From positions 1-15,487 of the forward strand of contig JABJCF010000361.1 in assembly GCA_018665625.1 (NCBI GenBank): a DNA stretch of 15,487 nt, written 5' to 3'. The translations under genes were made by a program, and so were the position numbers. Below are positions 13,175-15,487 of this stretch, piece after piece; position 1 is the first letter of the stretch; every line of letters starts with the position of its first letter. Under the pieces are notes generated by a model, which worked only from the letters and a program-made list of their open reading frames with translations, did no database searches and had not been told where the DNA came from. The stretch is from Nitrospina sp. Lineage in GTDB: Bacteria; Nitrospinota; Nitrospinia; Nitrospinales; VA-1.

Positions 13175-14296
13175 ATGAAAATCGTGGTTGATGCTATGGG
13201 AGGCGACCATGCCCCGGAGGCTATTGTAGAAGGTGCCGTGCTGGCAGCCCGGGAATACGATACGAAAATCATCCTCACTGGTTTATCTGAACAGATTCAA
13301 GCCGAGCTTGACAAGCACGACCCTGACCATCAACTTCCCATCGAAATAGTTCATGCAGATGAAGTTGTTGAAATGCATGATAGTCCCGGGAAGGTACTGC
13401 GTTCGAAACGAAAATCTTCAATGAAGATTGGTTTGGATTTGGTAAAACAAGGCGAGGGTGTCGCATTTGTAAGTGCGGGAAACACAGGAGCCGTACTTGC
13501 CTATTCAACTGTAATATTAAGGCCTGTAAAAGGAGTAGACCGACCTGCTATAGCCATTCAACTGCCTACGCTAAAGGGAACCTCTATTCTTTTGGATGCA
13601 GGGGCTAATGTTGACTGCAAAACCAATCAATTATTTCAGTTTGGAATTATGGGGCATGTCTTTGCTGAATATATTTTAGAGAAAGAAAACCCCAGCGTCG
13701 GTCTATTGAGTATTGGAGAAGAAGATGGCAAGGGAAATGAAATAGTCAAAGAGACTTTTCAAATGCTCAAAAAAAGTCATATAAATTTTATTGGGAATAT
13801 TGAAGGGAAGGAAGTTTATCGAGGCAATGCGGATGTAATTGTCTGTGATGGTTTTACCGGAAATGTAGCTCTAAAAATCAGTGAAAGCCTTGCGGAAATG
13901 ATAGGGACGAATCTTAAGCTTATGTTCCAGAGTAATTGGCTTAGCAAATTAGGCTACTTACTCCTGAAACCTCAACTGGTTCAGTTTAAAAAGAAGGTGG
14001 ACCATTCGGAAACAGGGGGGGCGCCGTTATTAGGGGTAGATGGTGTTGTGATCATTGCACATGGTAGCTCCTCCCCAAAGGCCATCAAAAATGCCATCAA
14101 CCGTGCCTATGAATTACGCGAGAAAAATATTATCGATCATATCAAGCAGGATATCGAATTGAATCTTTCAGATGTAGAAAGCCCTAAAGGAACTATTTGG
14201 AAGCAGATAAAGAGTATTGCTTTTGGAAACGAAGAAGCAGAACAAAAAGGTGAAGGAATTCCTCCAGCCCCAGACTCAAAACCTAAAGAAACCTGA
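13175..14296 (+). CDS. plsX: Phosphate acyltransferase PlsX
   Basis: This 373-residue peripheral membrane enzyme converts acyl-ACP and phosphate into acyl-phosphate, the donor PlsY uses to acylate glycerol 3-phosphate in phospholipid synthesis. The N-terminal MKIVVDAMGGDHAP (1-14) is diagnostic. Other conserved blocks are SAGNTGA (100-106), DAGANVDCK (141-149), IGEEDGKGNE (180-189), DGFTGNVALK (225-234), GGAPLLGVDG (281-290) and AHGSS (295-299). The family core ends near residue 330, and here about 40 further residues form a charged, Pro- and Lys-rich tail. AAGGAG (13163-13168) sits six bases before the ATG. The gene lies 71 bp after rpmF and 15 bp before fabH, as is usual in this module. Confidence 0.97.
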   Translation: MKIVVDAMGGDHAPEAIVEGAVLAAREYDTKIILTGLSEQIQAELDKHDPDHQLPIEIVHADEVVEMHDSPGKVLRSKRKSSMKIGLDLVKQGEGVAFVSAGNTGAVLAYSTVILRPVKGVDRPAIAIQLPTLKGTSILLDAGANVDCKTNQLFQFGIMGHVFAEYILEKENPSVGLLSIGEEDGKGNEIVKETFQMLKKSHINFIGNIEGKEVYRGNADVIVCDGFTGNVALKISESLAEMIGTNLKLMFQSNWLSKLGYLLLKPQLVQFKKKVDHSETGGAPLLGVDGVVIIAHGSSSPKAIKNAINRAYELREKNIIDHIKQDIELNLSDVESPKGTIWKQIKSIAFGNEEAEQKGEGIPPAPDSKPKET

Positions 14297-14311
14297 TAAA
14301 TTATCTCCTAG

Positions 14312-15313
14312 ATGAATCCTATTTCAATTTTTAAAGCCGCAATTGCTGGAACTGGTTCTTATGTTCCTGAGAAAATTCTAACCAATAAGGACTTGGAAAG
14401 CTCTCTCGAAACATCTGATGAATGGATTACTACGCGCACAGGTATTAAAGAACGTAGGATTGCAGCGGAAAATGAATCTGCATCCACTATGGCGGCGCAG
14501 GCGGGGAGGCGAGCTCTTGAATCCGCCGATGTGAATCCAGATCAAGTGGATATGATCATTGTATGCACTTCAAGTCCAGATGTATTATTTCCTTCTACTG
14601 CTTGTTTTGTGCAAAAAGAGCTGGAAGCTTTCAATTCTGCTGCTTACGATATTTCTGCCGTCTGCTCTGGCTTTGTTTTCGGGTTGTCGATTGCTGAACA
14701 ATATCTAAAGGCAGGACGTTATGAGCATATTTTGGTAATTGGTAGTGAAGTGAACTCAAGAATTGTAGATTGGTCGGACCGCTCTACTTGTATTCTTTTT
14801 GGTGATGGCGCGGGTGCAGTATTGTTGAAAAGAACCGAACAACAAGAGCCCATTGGAATTTTATCTACCCATATTTATTCGGACGGGAGTTTGACGGATC
14901 TCATAGCTGTTCCGGGAGGAATTGGAAAGACGGGCATTAATAAACAGGATATTGATGATAAAAAGTATTTTATCAAAATGTCTGGTAATGCAACCTTTAA
15001 AGTTGCTGTTAAAAGAATGACAGATGTGATTCGAGAGGCATTGGAATTTAACAATATCAAGATTGAAGATGTTGACCATCTCATCCCACATCAGGCTAAC
15101 CAGAGAATTATTAGTGCTGTCGCTGAAAAACTAAATTTTCCAGAAAATAAAATTTATATGACTATCCAAAAATATGGAAATACCTCTGCTGCATCTATTC
15201 CCATAGGAATTGCCGATGCTAAAGGCGAAGGGAAAATCCAAAAGGGGGATGTCTCTGTTTTGGGAGTTGTGGGAGCGGGGCTAACCTGGGGATCGGCGGT
15301 GATAAAATGGTGA
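14312..15313 (+). CDS. fabH: Beta-ketoacyl-ACP synthase III
   Basis: This 333-residue thiolase-fold enzyme condenses acetyl-CoA (or a branched acyl-CoA) with malonyl-ACP and so starts type II fatty-acid synthesis. The catalytic triad is visible: C118 in SAVCSGFVFGL, H260 in PHQANQRI and N290 in YGNTSAASIP. TRTGIKERRI (41-50), FGDGAGAV (163-170) and the closing GAGLTWGSAVIKW are also typical. A TAG codon lies in frame just before the ATG and no Shine-Dalgarno sequence is present, so translation probably depends on coupling to plsX, which ends 15 bases upstream. The stop overlaps the start of fabD by seven bases. Substrate preference cannot be told from the sequence. Confidence 0.97.
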   Translation: MNPISIFKAAIAGTGSYVPEKILTNKDLESSLETSDEWITTRTGIKERRIAAENESASTMAAQAGRRALESADVNPDQVDMIIVCTSSPDVLFPSTACFVQKELEAFNSAAYDISAVCSGFVFGLSIAEQYLKAGRYEHILVIGSEVNSRIVDWSDRSTCILFGDGAGAVLLKRTEQQEPIGILSTHIYSDGSLTDLIAVPGGIGKTGINKQDIDDKKYFIKMSGNATFKVAVKRMTDVIREALEFNNIKIEDVDHLIPHQANQRIISAVAEKLNFPENKIYMTIQKYGNTSAASIPIGIADAKGEGKIQKGDVSVLGVVGAGLTWGSAVIKW

Positions 15314-15487
15314 AAATAGCTTTTGTCTTTCCGGGGCAGGGGTCACAATTTATTGGAATGGGTCAGGATTTTTATGACCATGTTCCAGAAGCAAAGCAAT
15401 TGTTTGAAGTAGCCAATGAGGTGCTTGGATACGACCTTGCAAGTATTTGTTTTAATGGCCCGGATGAGACTCTAAGGCTGACAGAAA
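15307..15487 (+). CDS. fabD: Malonyl-CoA:ACP transacylase (5' part only)
   Basis: This is the first 60 codons of an acyltransferase that moves malonate from CoA to acyl carrier protein for fatty-acid elongation. MVKIAFVFPGQGSQFIGMG is the hallmark FabD N-terminus, with the FPGQGSQ oxyanion loop at residues 8-14. The active-site GHSLG motif, near residue 90 in the family, lies beyond the window. The ATG overlaps the fabH stop by seven bases; a GTG at 15310 would give a four-base GTGA overlap and an equally good N-terminus, so the start is uncertain by one codon. Confidence 0.95.
   Translation, partial: MVKIAFVFPGQGSQFIGMGQDFYDHVPEAKQLFEVANEVLGYDLASICFNGPDETLRLTE

Noticed and set aside
1..15487. 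tRNA or rRNA genes, CRISPR arrays, insertion sequences
   Set aside because: Reading the gaps on both strands gave no cloverleaf, direct-repeat array, terminal inverted repeat or transposase reading frame.

Overview
The window is an ordinary-looking stretch of chromosome from a Gram-negative bacterium of moderate-to-low G+C. It carries 15 protein-coding genes, the last cut by the window edge, and no RNA genes, mobile elements or CRISPR arrays that I could find. Several predicted lipoproteins, an FGE-sulfatase-fold lipoprotein, a long TPR lipoprotein, a HAMP chemoreceptor and the order yceD-rpmF-plsX-fabH-fabD fit the Nitrospinota or the former Deltaproteobacteria. That placement is an impression from gene content and protein flavour; no search was run.

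Layout. At the left, a long TPR lipoprotein gene (minus) and a cysteine-pair-less FGE-sulfatase-domain lipoprotein gene (plus) diverge from a shared AT-rich intergenic region. Next comes a minus-strand run, read from right to left: typA/bipA (ribosome-associated GTPase), a DUF4399 secreted protein, a small lipoprotein, a methyl-accepting chemotaxis protein, class I fructose-1,6-bisphosphatase, hisS and a Fur-family regulator. The gaps in this run are mostly 80 to 190 bp, so it is probably several transcription units. The DUF4399 and lipoprotein genes lie only about 10 bp apart and look coupled. On the right, the plus strand holds xerD, then a compact cluster: yceD (DUF177), rpmF (ribosomal protein L32), plsX, fabH and the start of fabD.

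How the genes work together. The right-hand cluster is the conserved module linking ribosome assembly to membrane lipid synthesis. YceD and L32 serve the 50S subunit, PlsX makes acyl-phosphate for phospholipid synthesis, and FabH and FabD start and feed type II fatty-acid elongation. A good sigma70-type promoter, a weak leader hairpin with a T-run and a 12-bp perfect palindrome overlapping the yceD Shine-Dalgarno sequence lie before it. XerD (chromosome dimer resolution), HisRS, FBPase and BipA are housekeeping. The envelope proteins (TPR lipoprotein, FGE-like lipoprotein, DUF4399 protein, small lipoprotein, chemoreceptor) are the least understood part.

I did not find a clear undescribed system. 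The points most worth a second look are the divergent lipoprotein pair at the left, the DUF4399/lipoprotein pair, the palindromes at the fab-cluster, fbp and fur promoters, and four genes that start without a visible Shine-Dalgarno sequence.
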